A stretch of 5,491 bases of DNA from Gammaproteobacteria bacterium (GTDB taxonomy: Bacteria; Pseudomonadota; Gammaproteobacteria; HK1), in contig JAGRHX010000251.1 in NCBI GenBank assembly GCA_020444775.1, forward strand, positions 1-5,491. Reading direction: 5' to 3'. Every line of letters starts with the position of its first letter. Positions within the stretch are counted from its first letter, which is position 1. The notes under the pieces were generated by a model. It was given only the letters and a program-made list of their open reading frames with translations. It was not told the DNA's origin and did not search any database. Positions 1 through 5,491 of this stretch are shown piece by piece. The position numbers and the translations under genes were made by a program.

Positions 1-73
1 TGCGTGGCAGGCGCCGCGTCCACCAACACCGCCATGGTCGGCATCGTCGGCAAGACCCCGGTGGTGCCGCTGC
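1..73. other. Edge of an unidentified reading frame
   Basis: This stretch lies beyond the 3' end of hrpB. Every third base from position 3 to 78 is G or C in 25 of 26 cases, the pattern of a coding frame in this window, and it is out of phase with hrpB. The phase fits two frames. One is on the plus strand from base 1 (reads AASTNTAMVGIVGKTPVVP) and stays open to a TGA at 229-231, but the third-base bias disappears after about 78. The other is on the minus strand with ATG codons at 44 and 35 (reads MPTMAVLVDAAPAT), which would be a gene starting 29 or 38 bases after the hrpB stop and leaving the window. I recognise neither and cannot choose between them. Confidence 0.25.
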
Positions 74-2743
74 TCAGGGATTGTGGCTGGTTGGCCGACG
101 CCGCTTCGGGCCCGTCTGAGGCCTGGCATTCAGCGGGTCCTCGGGCCAATCGTGCTTGGGATAGCGACCACGCATGTCCTTGCGCACATCCTTGTAGCTG
201 CCAGACCAGAACGTGGCCAGGTCCTGGGTGACCTGGATCGGACGTCCCGCGGGCGATAGCAGCTGCACGACGACCGGTATCCGACCAAAGGCCACACGGG
301 GCGTCTCAGTGCAGCCGAACATCTCCTGCAGTCTGACCGACAACACCGGCGGCTCTGTCCCGGTTCGATATTCGAGCGGCCTGCGCGCCCCGCTGGGAAC
401 GGTCAGTGCACGCGGCGCGCCTTCGTCGAGCAGACGTTGCTGCGCGTGGCTGAGTGATGCTCTCAGGCAGCGTGAAGGCGGCAGCCTGCGCACCGCGTCC
501 AAGCGCCTTACGCCGTACAGATAAGGCCCCAGCCAGGTCTCCAGCGTCGCCATCAAGGACGCTTCACACCAGTCCGGCAGATCCAGCTCAGGACACCAGA
601 TGCGCAGACAGCGCAGGCGTGTGATCACCGCCTCCGGGTCGTTCGCCGCGGCGATCTCATCGAGCCCGAGCGCCGCGGCCCCGGCCTGACGTAAGCCATC
701 CAACAAGGTCGCGCGGACATGCTCCGCGCGCTGTTCGATCTGGCGGGCCGAGGGCGTCACCCGCGCCAACACAACGGCACCAATCGCGTCGACTCGCTCC
801 ATCTGCACGACCGCCTGGGACCTGTTCCAGTGCACCGACTCTCGGGTCTCGATCAGATGGCTCAGCTGGGCACGGACATCGTCGGCTTCCAAACCGGCAG
901 CCAGCCGCACCAGCCCATCGGCACCGCTCATCTGCGCATCAGCCACGGCCAGAAAGCCCGCCCCGGCCAACGAGTCCCCGGCACGCAGACGCAGGCCCCG
1001 ACCGCTGCACAGACGGTAGTGATACGGCGAGCCGCCGCGGCGCTGCGCAAGGCGATCCGGGTAGGCGCTCAACAGCAGACCGGACACCCGAGTCGCGCTC
1101 GCCGAGCCAAGTGCAGCGGACCGCTCTGCCGCGCTTGCGGGCGCCCGCGCAGCAGGTTCCGACGCCGGCTCGGCCCCGGGCCCCCCGCCGTGCTCAACCA
1201 AGGCCGAAAGCTGGGAGAAGGCGCGCAGGTGTCGCCCCAGCCCCGATCGCCCACGGCGCAGCGACGATGAGCGCGTGCCCTCGGCCCGACGTGCCGCGCT
1301 CAGCAATGCATCGACCCGGAGATCGATGTCCGCGCTCTCGGCCGTCGGCAGTGGGTCGCCCTCCTCGAGAACCGCGGCCAGGGCGCAGGCAATTTCGACC
1401 CGGTCGCTGCCGGACGCCATCACCAGCATGCGCGCCAGCCGTGGATGGACGGGCAATGTCGTCATCCGCCGGCCAAGAGGGGTGATGTTGCCGTCCTCAT
1501 CGAGACCACCGAGCTGGCGGAGCAACGAGCGGGCATGCTCGATGGCCATCGGCGGTGGGGCTTCCGGCCAGATCAGACTGCCCGGCTCCCGCACGCCCCA
1601 GCTGAGCAGCTCGAGCACGCAGCCACTGAGATCGCTGTGCCGGATCTCCGGTTCGATATGCTCGGGCCTGGCGAGATGCTCCTCGGCGGACCACAGTCGA
1701 ATCGCCCGTCCCGGGCCTTGCCGACCGGCGCGACCCGCACGCTGCGCGGCCGAGGCCTGGGAGATGGGCACCGTGACCAGGCGCGTGAGACCGCTGCTCT
1801 TGTCCAAGGCCGGTCGTCGTTCCAGACCGGTATCGACCACGGCATCGATCTGGTCGATTGTCAGACTGGTCTCGGCAATGTTGGTCGCAAGCACCAGCTT
1901 GCGTCGACCATCCGGCTCGGGCCGTACGGCCGCATCCTGCTCGGACGCGGCCAGCTCACCGAACAGCCGATGCATGCGCAGGTCGCCGTCGGCACGCAGC
2001 TCGGGCAGCGTCGAAACCCGCTCAGCCAGCGCATCGATCTCGCGCCGTCCCGGCAGGAACACCAGCACGCCACGTCGGCCCTCGGCCAGCATGGCGCGCA
2101 CGTGGGCGGCAGCGCTGTCGATCAGCGCGTCGCGCCGGGGCGGCGGTCGATGCTCGAGCTCGACCGCGAAGCTGCGTCCCTGGGCCGTTAGGTACTCGAA
2201 CTGCTCCGCGACGGCACCCAGATTGCGCGCGTCGACGGTCGCCGACATGAGCAGGATTCGGACCTCGGGGGCCAACGCCGACTGTGCATCCAGCATCATC
2301 GCCAACGCGAGATCGGTGTCCAGACTTCGCTCGTGGAACTCGTCGAAGATCACGGTCCCAACGTCGCGAAGCTCCGGGTCGCGCTGCAGACGCCGAATCA
2401 GAAGCCCCTCGGTGAGCACCTCTATACGGGTCGACCCGGAGATTCGGCGATCAAAGCGAACCTGGTACCCCACCCGCTCACCGACCGGCTCGCTCAGCAG
2501 CTCGGCCATACGTCCGGCGGCCATGCGGGCAGCGACTCGGCGCGGCTGCAGCAACAGCACGCGACGACCCTGGTTATACGCCTCATCGGCAAGCGCCAGC
2601 GGCACGATACTGGTCTTTCCAGAGCCGGTGGGGGCGTTGAGCACCACCCGCGTGCTCGAGGCCAGGCGGTCACGCAAGCTATCGAGCACGCGGCACACCG
2701 GCAGCTCACAGTCGGAGAGCGCCGCTCGAAAGTCTCGTGCCAT
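74..2743 (-). CDS. hrpB: ATP-dependent helicase HrpB (DEAH-box)
   Basis: This is a superfamily 2 DEAH-box helicase, expected to be cytoplasmic and to use ATP hydrolysis to move along or remodel RNA. Its cellular substrate is poorly defined. From the ATG at 2743 it has 889 residues. Visible motifs are Walker A APTGSGKT (about 37-44), motif Ia QPRRVAA (66-72), the DEFH box (134-137), SAT (167-169), LVFLPG (227-232), motif V LATNIAETSLTI (285-296) and motif VI QRAGRAGR (334-341). A winged-helix/HA2 region follows, then an AYPDRLAQRRG block (about 560-570). The HrpB-specific C-terminus has FWSGSY and GRYPKHDWPEDP (about 845-870) and ends in a basic tail (KRRRP). The DEFH box and this C-terminal signature separate it from HrpA. 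An upstream in-frame GTG at 2806 would add 21 residues, but that GTG lies in a hairpin arm and the extension resembles nothing in the family, so ATG 2743 is preferred. Its Shine-Dalgarno is weak. The protein is somewhat longer than usual (from memory about 810-850), partly because of an Ala/Pro/Gly-rich linker near 519-551. Confidence 0.95.
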   Translation of the reverse strand: MARDFRAALSDCELPVCRVLDSLRDRLASSTRVVLNAPTGSGKTSIVPLALADEAYNQGRRVLLLQPRRVAARMAAGRMAELLSEPVGERVGYQVRFDRRISGSTRIEVLTEGLLIRRLQRDPELRDVGTVIFDEFHERSLDTDLALAMMLDAQSALAPEVRILLMSATVDARNLGAVAEQFEYLTAQGRSFAVELEHRPPPRRDALIDSAAAHVRAMLAEGRRGVLVFLPGRREIDALAERVSTLPELRADGDLRMHRLFGELAASEQDAAVRPEPDGRRKLVLATNIAETSLTIDQIDAVVDTGLERRPALDKSSGLTRLVTVPISQASAAQRAGRAGRQGPGRAIRLWSAEEHLARPEHIEPEIRHSDLSGCVLELLSWGVREPGSLIWPEAPPPMAIEHARSLLRQLGGLDEDGNITPLGRRMTTLPVHPRLARMLVMASGSDRVEIACALAAVLEEGDPLPTAESADIDLRVDALLSAARRAEGTRSSSLRRGRSGLGRHLRAFSQLSALVEHGGGPGAEPASEPAARAPASAAERSAALGSASATRVSGLLLSAYPDRLAQRRGGSPYHYRLCSGRGLRLRAGDSLAGAGFLAVADAQMSGADGLVRLAAGLEADDVRAQLSHLIETRESVHWNRSQAVVQMERVDAIGAVVLARVTPSARQIEQRAEHVRATLLDGLRQAGAAALGLDEIAAANDPEAVITRLRCLRIWCPELDLPDWCEASLMATLETWLGPYLYGVRRLDAVRRLPPSRCLRASLSHAQQRLLDEGAPRALTVPSGARRPLEYRTGTEPPVLSVRLQEMFGCTETPRVAFGRIPVVVQLLSPAGRPIQVTQDLATFWSGSYKDVRKDMRGRYPKHDWPEDPLNARPQTGPKRRRPTSHNP

Positions 2744-2759
2744 CAGAGTTCTGCGTCCG

Positions 2760-2789
2760 ATCGTAGTGTGCGAAGATCCACGGCTGCAA
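2760..2789 (-). promoter_or_regulatory. hrpB: Weak candidate hrpB promoter
   Basis: On the minus strand, TTGCAG (2789-2784) and TACGAT (2765-2760) are separated by 18 bases. The match to a sigma-70 promoter is poor at -35 (three of six) and moderate at -10 (four of six). Transcription would start near 2753 and leave a leader of only about ten bases, which would fit the absence of a good Shine-Dalgarno before ATG 2743. It is the best candidate I found and no more than that. Confidence 0.2.
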
Positions 2790-2812
2790 TGGCGGGTGCG
2801 AGACACCCGCCA
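2790..2812. repeat. Perfect inverted repeat, 9-bp arms, 5-base loop
   Basis: TGGCGGGTG (2790-2798) and CACCCGCCA (2804-2812) are exact reverse complements around the loop CGAGA. The element lies between the divergent hrpB and nitroreductase starts. It could be a dimeric repressor operator or an RNA hairpin in a leader. There is no T-run on either side, so it is not a typical intrinsic terminator. The structure is certain from sequence and the role is inferred. Confidence 0.75.
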
Positions 2813-2814
2813 AC

Positions 2815-2836
2815 CGCCGTGATTGGATTCACGGCG
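2815..2836. repeat. Perfect inverted repeat, 8-bp arms, 6-base spacer
   Basis: CGCCGTGA (2815-2822) and TCACGGCG (2829-2836) are exact reverse complements around TTGGAT. The element begins two bases after the preceding inverted repeat. A 22-base dyad in a divergent promoter region suits a dimeric regulator such as a TetR-type protein, but no regulator gene is in the window. The half-site CACGGC recurs at 2779-2784, so the left arm GCCGTG could pair with either copy. Confidence 0.75.
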
Positions 2837-2856
2837 TCATCGTTCAGTGCACAAGT

Positions 2857-2884
2857 CCCCTATCGACATCTCCCTATCGACCTC
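2857..2884. repeat. 14-bp tandem direct repeat, two copies
   Basis: Units 2857-2870 and 2871-2884 abut head to tail, agree at 12 of 14 positions and share the exact core CCCTATCGAC. The second unit ends directly before the Shine-Dalgarno sequence of the nitroreductase gene. It may be a small tandem duplication or a pair of sites for a regulator. Its place in the probable leader would also allow an effect on translation. Confidence 0.7.
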
Positions 2885-2890
2885 GAGGAA
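2885..2890 (+). promoter_or_regulatory. Shine-Dalgarno of the nitroreductase gene
   Basis: GAGGAA stands five bases before ATG 2896. It is the strongest ribosome-binding site in the window and fixes the start of the nitroreductase frame. Confidence 0.75.
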
Positions 2891-2895
2891 TCCCG

Positions 2896-3675
2896 ATGAG
2901 TGCTCCTGCCTCCAAAGTGACCGAACAGGCCCCCAATCACAGCGAGACCATCGACGTCATATCCAAGCGGGTGAGCGTGCGAAAGTACAGCGATCGCCCG
3001 GTGACCGACGAGACCGTCGATGCCATCCTCCGGGCTGCCTTCAGGGCCCCGACCTCGTCGAACATTCAAGCATACAGCGTGATCGTGGTCCGCGATCGCG
3101 AGCGGCTCCAGGCTCTTTCCGTGCCTACCGGCAACCAGGTGCACGTCGCCAAGGCGCCGGTGTTCATGGGTTTCTGCGCCGACCTGACGCGCATGCACCA
3201 TGCCTTGCAGCTGCGCGGTCACAGTCTGGAGGACAACAATCTGGAGATGGGGCTGGTCTCCAGCATCGACGCCTCCCTGGTCGGCATGTCGGCCTACCTC
3301 ATCGCCGACTCGCTGGGTCTGAAAGGGGTGATGATTGGCGCCGTGCGCAATGACCCTGTCAGGATTGCCGAGATCCTCGGCCTGCCCAAACGTGTCTATT
3401 GCGTATTCGGGCTGTGTCTGGGCTGGCCGGAAGAAGCGCCGATACAAAAGCCGCGTATGCCCTACCAGGGTATCGTGCATCACGAGCAATACGACGCCGA
3501 AGCGGCGCTCGGCATCATTGACGACTACGATGCCGCGCTGGCTGCGCACTACGATTCGGTCGGCAAACAGACTACGCGGGATTCTTGGAGCAACGAGGTC
3601 GATACCAAGTTCTCCACCCAGCCCCGCGAAGGGCTGCGGGCCGCGCTGGCCGCACGAGGCTTCAACTTCCGCTGA
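2896..3675 (+). CDS. NfsA/Frp-type FMN-dependent nitroreductase
   Basis: This 259-residue protein belongs to the nitroreductase fold, in the NfsA/Frp group. Members are cytoplasmic FMN dimers that use NAD(P)H to reduce nitro compounds, quinones or free flavin. The start is set by GAGGAA five bases upstream. About 13 residues precede the region matching NfsA. Recognisable blocks are the FMN-phosphate segment around SVRKY (27-31), PTSSNIQ (52-58), NQVHVA (80-85), FCADL (93-97), GLKGVMIGAVRND (141-153), FGLCLGWP (171-178) and KPRMP (185-189, with the lysine equivalent to NfsA Lys167). By my hand alignment to NfsA, the NADPH-phosphate-binding Arg203 and Arg208 are Val222 and Thr227 here, so cofactor preference may differ. 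It is first in a tight pair with the monooxygenase and may supply it with reduced FMN. The physiological substrate cannot be told from sequence. Confidence 0.9.
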   Translation: MSAPASKVTEQAPNHSETIDVISKRVSVRKYSDRPVTDETVDAILRAAFRAPTSSNIQAYSVIVVRDRERLQALSVPTGNQVHVAKAPVFMGFCADLTRMHHALQLRGHSLEDNNLEMGLVSSIDASLVGMSAYLIADSLGLKGVMIGAVRNDPVRIAEILGLPKRVYCVFGLCLGWPEEAPIQKPRMPYQGIVHHEQYDAEAALGIIDDYDAALAAHYDSVGKQTTRDSWSNEVDTKFSTQPREGLRAALAARGFNFR

Positions 3676-3716
3676 TGAAGATCACTGCCACGCCACCAGG
3701 GCGGCGCGCGCCATGA
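3675..3716 (+). CDS. Possible 13-codon bridging ORF
   Basis: This short frame encodes MKITATPPGRRAP. Its ATG overlaps the nitroreductase stop as TGATG (3673-3677), and its TGA overlaps the monooxygenase start as ATGA (3713-3716). It therefore fills the whole gap between the two genes and could carry terminating ribosomes from one to the next by re-initiation. The peptide contains PPG, a sequence known to slow ribosomes and to depend on elongation factor P. Its first three codons resemble those of the monooxygenase (ATGAAGATC against ATGAAGTTC). It has no homologue known to me and could be chance; its value may lie in its translation rather than in its product. Confidence 0.35.
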   Translation: MKITATPPGRRAP

Positions 3717-4729
3717 AGTTCGGTGTCCTGCTGCGTTGTCAGTTCCTGCGGGACGAAGATCCAGTCCGTTGCCTGGAAGATGCCTGGCGCATGACCCGAC
3801 AGGCTGATGCGCTAGGTTTCGACAGCATCGCCAAGGGTAATCACTACGGCTATTCGGACCTGCTCGACTTCAACCAGATGCCGGTCCTGGCGCGGATGGC
3901 TGTCGAGGCGCCTCGCGCACGCTTGCTGACCGGCGTGGTGCTGCTGTCGCTGCACAAGCCTCTGGACATCGCCGAGCAGCTCGCAACCCTGGATGTGATC
4001 AGCAATGGACGGCTGATCTTCGGCTGCGCGCTCGGCTATCGTCAGGCCGAGTTCGACGGCTTCGGCACCGGACAGCGGGACCGGGTACCGCGCCTGGAAG
4101 AGAACCTGCTGGTCATCAAGCGTCTCTGGACCGAAGCACGGGTCCACCACGACGGCACGCATTTCAAGCTGGAGGGCGTGACACCAGGGGTGTTACCAGT
4201 GCAACGCCCGCATCCACCCATCTGGATGGGCGCCAATGCCGACCCGGCCATCCGCCGCGCCGCACGGCTGGCGGACTGCTGGTACATGCCGGCACACAAC
4301 AAGGTGCAGACCCTGCTTCGTCAGCTCGACGTGTATCGGCGAGAGCTCGATCACTGCGGCAAGCCGATGCCCGAAGAGCTGCCGATGCGCCGTGAGGTGT
4401 TCGTAGCGCCCACCCGTCGTGAAGCCATCGAGCGATCCCGTGAGGCCCTGGCCAACAAATATCGCAGCTATCACCGCTGGGGTCAGGACAAGCCGATGCC
4501 GGCCGGTGACAACGATCTGGGACAATCGGTGGACGCGCTCATGGCGGATCGATTCATTCTCGGTAGCCCGGCCGAGGTCACCGAGCAGATTCTTGCGATC
4601 TGCAGACCGACCGGTGTCAATCACCTGGTGATCAGCACCCACAATCCGGGTATGGACGTCCAGGTGGCGATGGACTCGATGCAGTTGTTCGCCGAGGAGG
4701 TGATGCCCGCAGTGCGCGCCGGGCTCTGA
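3713..4729 (+). CDS. LLM-class (luciferase-like) flavin-dependent monooxygenase
   Basis: This 338-residue protein has the TIM-barrel fold of bacterial luciferase relatives, which use reduced FMN (or F420 in some lineages) and usually oxygen to oxidise an organic substrate. The start MKFGVLL is typical of the family's first beta strand. AGGG lies 11 bases upstream, which is a weak and distant ribosome site. Family blocks in order are GFDSIAKGNHY (35-45), LLTGVVLLSLHKPLDIAEQ (71-89), LDVISNGRLIFGCALGYR (93-110), EF.GFG and R..RLEE (113-130), the PVQRPHPPIWMGA segment (162-174), RRAARLADCWY (181-191) and a C-terminal FILGSPAEVTEQI (281-293). Length is normal and no break is seen. Gammaproteobacteria generally lack F420, so FMN is the likelier cofactor (inference). 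The nitroreductase just upstream is the obvious candidate for supplying it. The substrate is unknown; limonene- or alkanal-type assignments would be guesses. Confidence 0.9.
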   Translation: MKFGVLLRCQFLRDEDPVRCLEDAWRMTRQADALGFDSIAKGNHYGYSDLLDFNQMPVLARMAVEAPRARLLTGVVLLSLHKPLDIAEQLATLDVISNGRLIFGCALGYRQAEFDGFGTGQRDRVPRLEENLLVIKRLWTEARVHHDGTHFKLEGVTPGVLPVQRPHPPIWMGANADPAIRRAARLADCWYMPAHNKVQTLLRQLDVYRRELDHCGKPMPEELPMRREVFVAPTRREAIERSREALANKYRSYHRWGQDKPMPAGDNDLGQSVDALMADRFILGSPAEVTEQILAICRPTGVNHLVISTHNPGMDVQVAMDSMQLFAEEVMPAVRAGL

Positions 4730-4884
4730 GGTCCGGCATCACGTTTGACATGAAATAACACTTTCAACCGATTGATCAGCTGGATATTCCAAGACTCGAT
4801 CAAACTGTCGGTCGATGAGCAGCTCGAGCTCGGTCCAGCACGGTGCCGGGCCAGTATCAGCGCCGCGCGCCGGTCCATCAATCG
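4730..4884. other. Convergent intergenic region, no clear terminator
   Basis: The monooxygenase gene and the minus-strand dehydrogenase gene both end into this gap. It is less GC-rich around 4741-4800. I found a 10-base palindrome AGCTCGAGCT (4821-4830) and a loose inverted repeat TTGATC (4772-4777) with GATCAA (4798-4803). I found no GC stem followed by a T-run on either strand, so termination is either Rho-dependent or not visible to me. TTGACA at 4745-4750 has no convincing -10 partner. Confidence 0.5.
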
Positions 4885-5491
4885 TCACCAACAGGCCTGC
4901 AGGGTCTCGTGCAGCACCTCGCGGTGGGTCAGGAACTCGCGCTTCGGATCGGCGTTGAAGTTCTTCATGGAGTCCTCCAGGAGCTCCAGCACGGCCGACT
5001 GTGGCACCTCTAGATCGCGCAGCCGCGCGGCGAAGCCCAGCGAGCCGAACAACTGTTCCAGCTGATCCGCGGCGCGCAGCGGCGCATCGGCCTCCGGCAT
5101 GCCCGGGCTCCAGGCGCCGATACCCTCGCCAAGCCGGCACAGACTCTCCGGATCACGTTCGCCCAGATGGCGCATCACGGTCGGCGTCAGCGCGGCGTTC
5201 GCCTGCCCCTGGCTTATGTGCGGGAAACGATTGAACAGGGCCGTGGCAAACGCGTACACGACCCGCGCCACCCAATGGGGTCGCACGCTGAGGCCGCCCA
5301 CGTCATGGTCGCGGTTTTGCAGGAAGGCCGCCGCGCAGAGCTCGATACGCGCATCGAGATCCTCGCCATCGGCGACCCGCGGCAGTGCCCGGGCCGCCAG
5401 TCTGTAGGCCTGCAGTCGGTCCCCTTCGACCAGCGGATTCGGGTCCACCGCGCCAAGGTTCATCACTGCACGCCAATACACCGAGAGCGAG
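4885..5491 (-). CDS. Iron-type alcohol dehydrogenase family protein, C-terminal part
   Basis: The frame enters from the right edge, so only about 201 C-terminal residues are present. A GTG at 5481 is probably an internal valine, since the frame is open through the edge. I count residues from it. The order of blocks follows the C-terminal helical domain of group III (iron-dependent) alcohol dehydrogenases: NPLVEGDRLQAYRLAARALP (15-34), ELCAAAFLQNRDHDVGG (47-63), HISQGQANAALTP (88-100, matching the usual PHG.ANA..LP), and an ending NFNADPKREF...LQACW (174-198) like the family's NPR..... ending. Members oxidise alcohols or reduce aldehydes with NAD(P)H and one metal held by Asp and three His. 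Here the usual H...H segment before the GQANA block is altered: only His69 and His88 are seen, 19 apart rather than 14, and the usual second histidine is missing. It may bind metal differently or be inactive. The N-terminal NAD domain and first two ligands lie outside the window. Confidence 0.75.
   Translation of the reverse strand, partial: SLSVYWRAVMNLGAVDPNPLVEGDRLQAYRLAARALPRVADGEDLDARIELCAAAFLQNRDHDVGGLSVRPHWVARVVYAFATALFNRFPHISQGQANAALTPTVMRHLGERDPESLCRLGEGIGAWSPGMPEADAPLRAADQLEQLFGSLGFAARLRDLEVPQSAVLELLEDSMKNFNADPKREFLTHREVLHETLQACW

Noticed and set aside
2744..2806. An hrpB start at the GTG at 2806 (21 extra residues)
   Set aside because: The GTG lies in an arm of a perfect hairpin, no Shine-Dalgarno is evident, and the extension does not resemble the family N-terminus.
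1275..2822. A 515-codon plus-strand open frame opposite hrpB
   Set aside because: It is wholly antisense to a gene with a full set of helicase motifs, is very rich in Arg and Ser, and has no recognisable domain. Long shadow frames are expected in GC-rich DNA.
2860..3549. A 229-codon minus-strand frame opposite the nitroreductase gene
   Set aside because: It is antisense to a well-supported nitroreductase with family motifs along its whole length, and its His- and Gly-rich translation shows no domain.
4705..4724. Stem GCCCG...CGGGC at the end of the monooxygenase gene as a terminator
   Set aside because: The stem has only five pairs with a ten-base loop, lies inside the coding sequence and is not followed by a T-run.
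4745..4773. TTGACA at 4745-4750 as a plus-strand promoter
   Set aside because: No acceptable -10 hexamer occurs 16-18 bases downstream and no plus-strand gene follows in the window.
4739..5140. Minus-strand open frame overlapping the dehydrogenase end
   Set aside because: It overlaps the recognisable dehydrogenase C-terminus in another frame and its composition is that of a shadow frame.
4885..5481. GTG at 5481 as the true start of the dehydrogenase gene
   Set aside because: The frame stays open to the window edge and the visible protein matches only the C-terminal half of the family, so the start must lie beyond the edge unless the gene is a remnant.

Overview
The window is GC-rich, and its coding frames use G or C heavily at third positions. 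The best-recognised gene, hrpB, is typical of Proteobacteria and above all Gammaproteobacteria. A high-GC gammaproteobacterium is therefore the likely source, but I cannot name a genus. No RNA gene, CRISPR array, insertion sequence or phage gene is visible.

Layout. Bases 1-73 hold the edge of an unidentified reading frame. A full-length minus-strand hrpB (DEAH-box ATP-dependent helicase) fills 74-2743. A 152-base divergent intergenic region (2744-2895) is dense in repeats: two perfect hairpin-forming inverted repeats side by side, a spaced direct repeat that shares a half-site with one of them, and a 14-base tandem repeat just before a good Shine-Dalgarno sequence. A plus-strand pair follows: an NfsA/Frp-type FMN nitroreductase (2896-3675) and a luciferase-like (LLM-class) flavin monooxygenase (3713-4729). 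Their 37-base gap is exactly bridged by a 13-codon open frame. It starts on the nitroreductase stop (TGATG) and stops on the monooxygenase start (ATGA). A 155-base convergent gap with no clear terminator separates this pair from a minus-strand gene cut by the right edge, the C-terminal half of an iron-type alcohol dehydrogenase family protein (4885-5491).

How the genes may work together. Relatives of the nitroreductase, such as Vibrio Frp, reduce FMN for luciferase. The adjacent pair is thus a candidate two-component system in which one enzyme feeds reduced FMN to the other. The substrate is unknown. The alcohol dehydrogenase relative could belong to the same oxidative pathway, but it is convergent and nothing in the sequence ties it to the pair. 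hrpB is a housekeeping-type neighbour with no evident functional link.

Most worth checking: the mini-ORF bridge, the nitroreductase that lacks two NADPH-phosphate-binding arginines known from NfsA, the alcohol dehydrogenase relative with an abnormal metal-binding segment, and the repeat-rich divergent control region.
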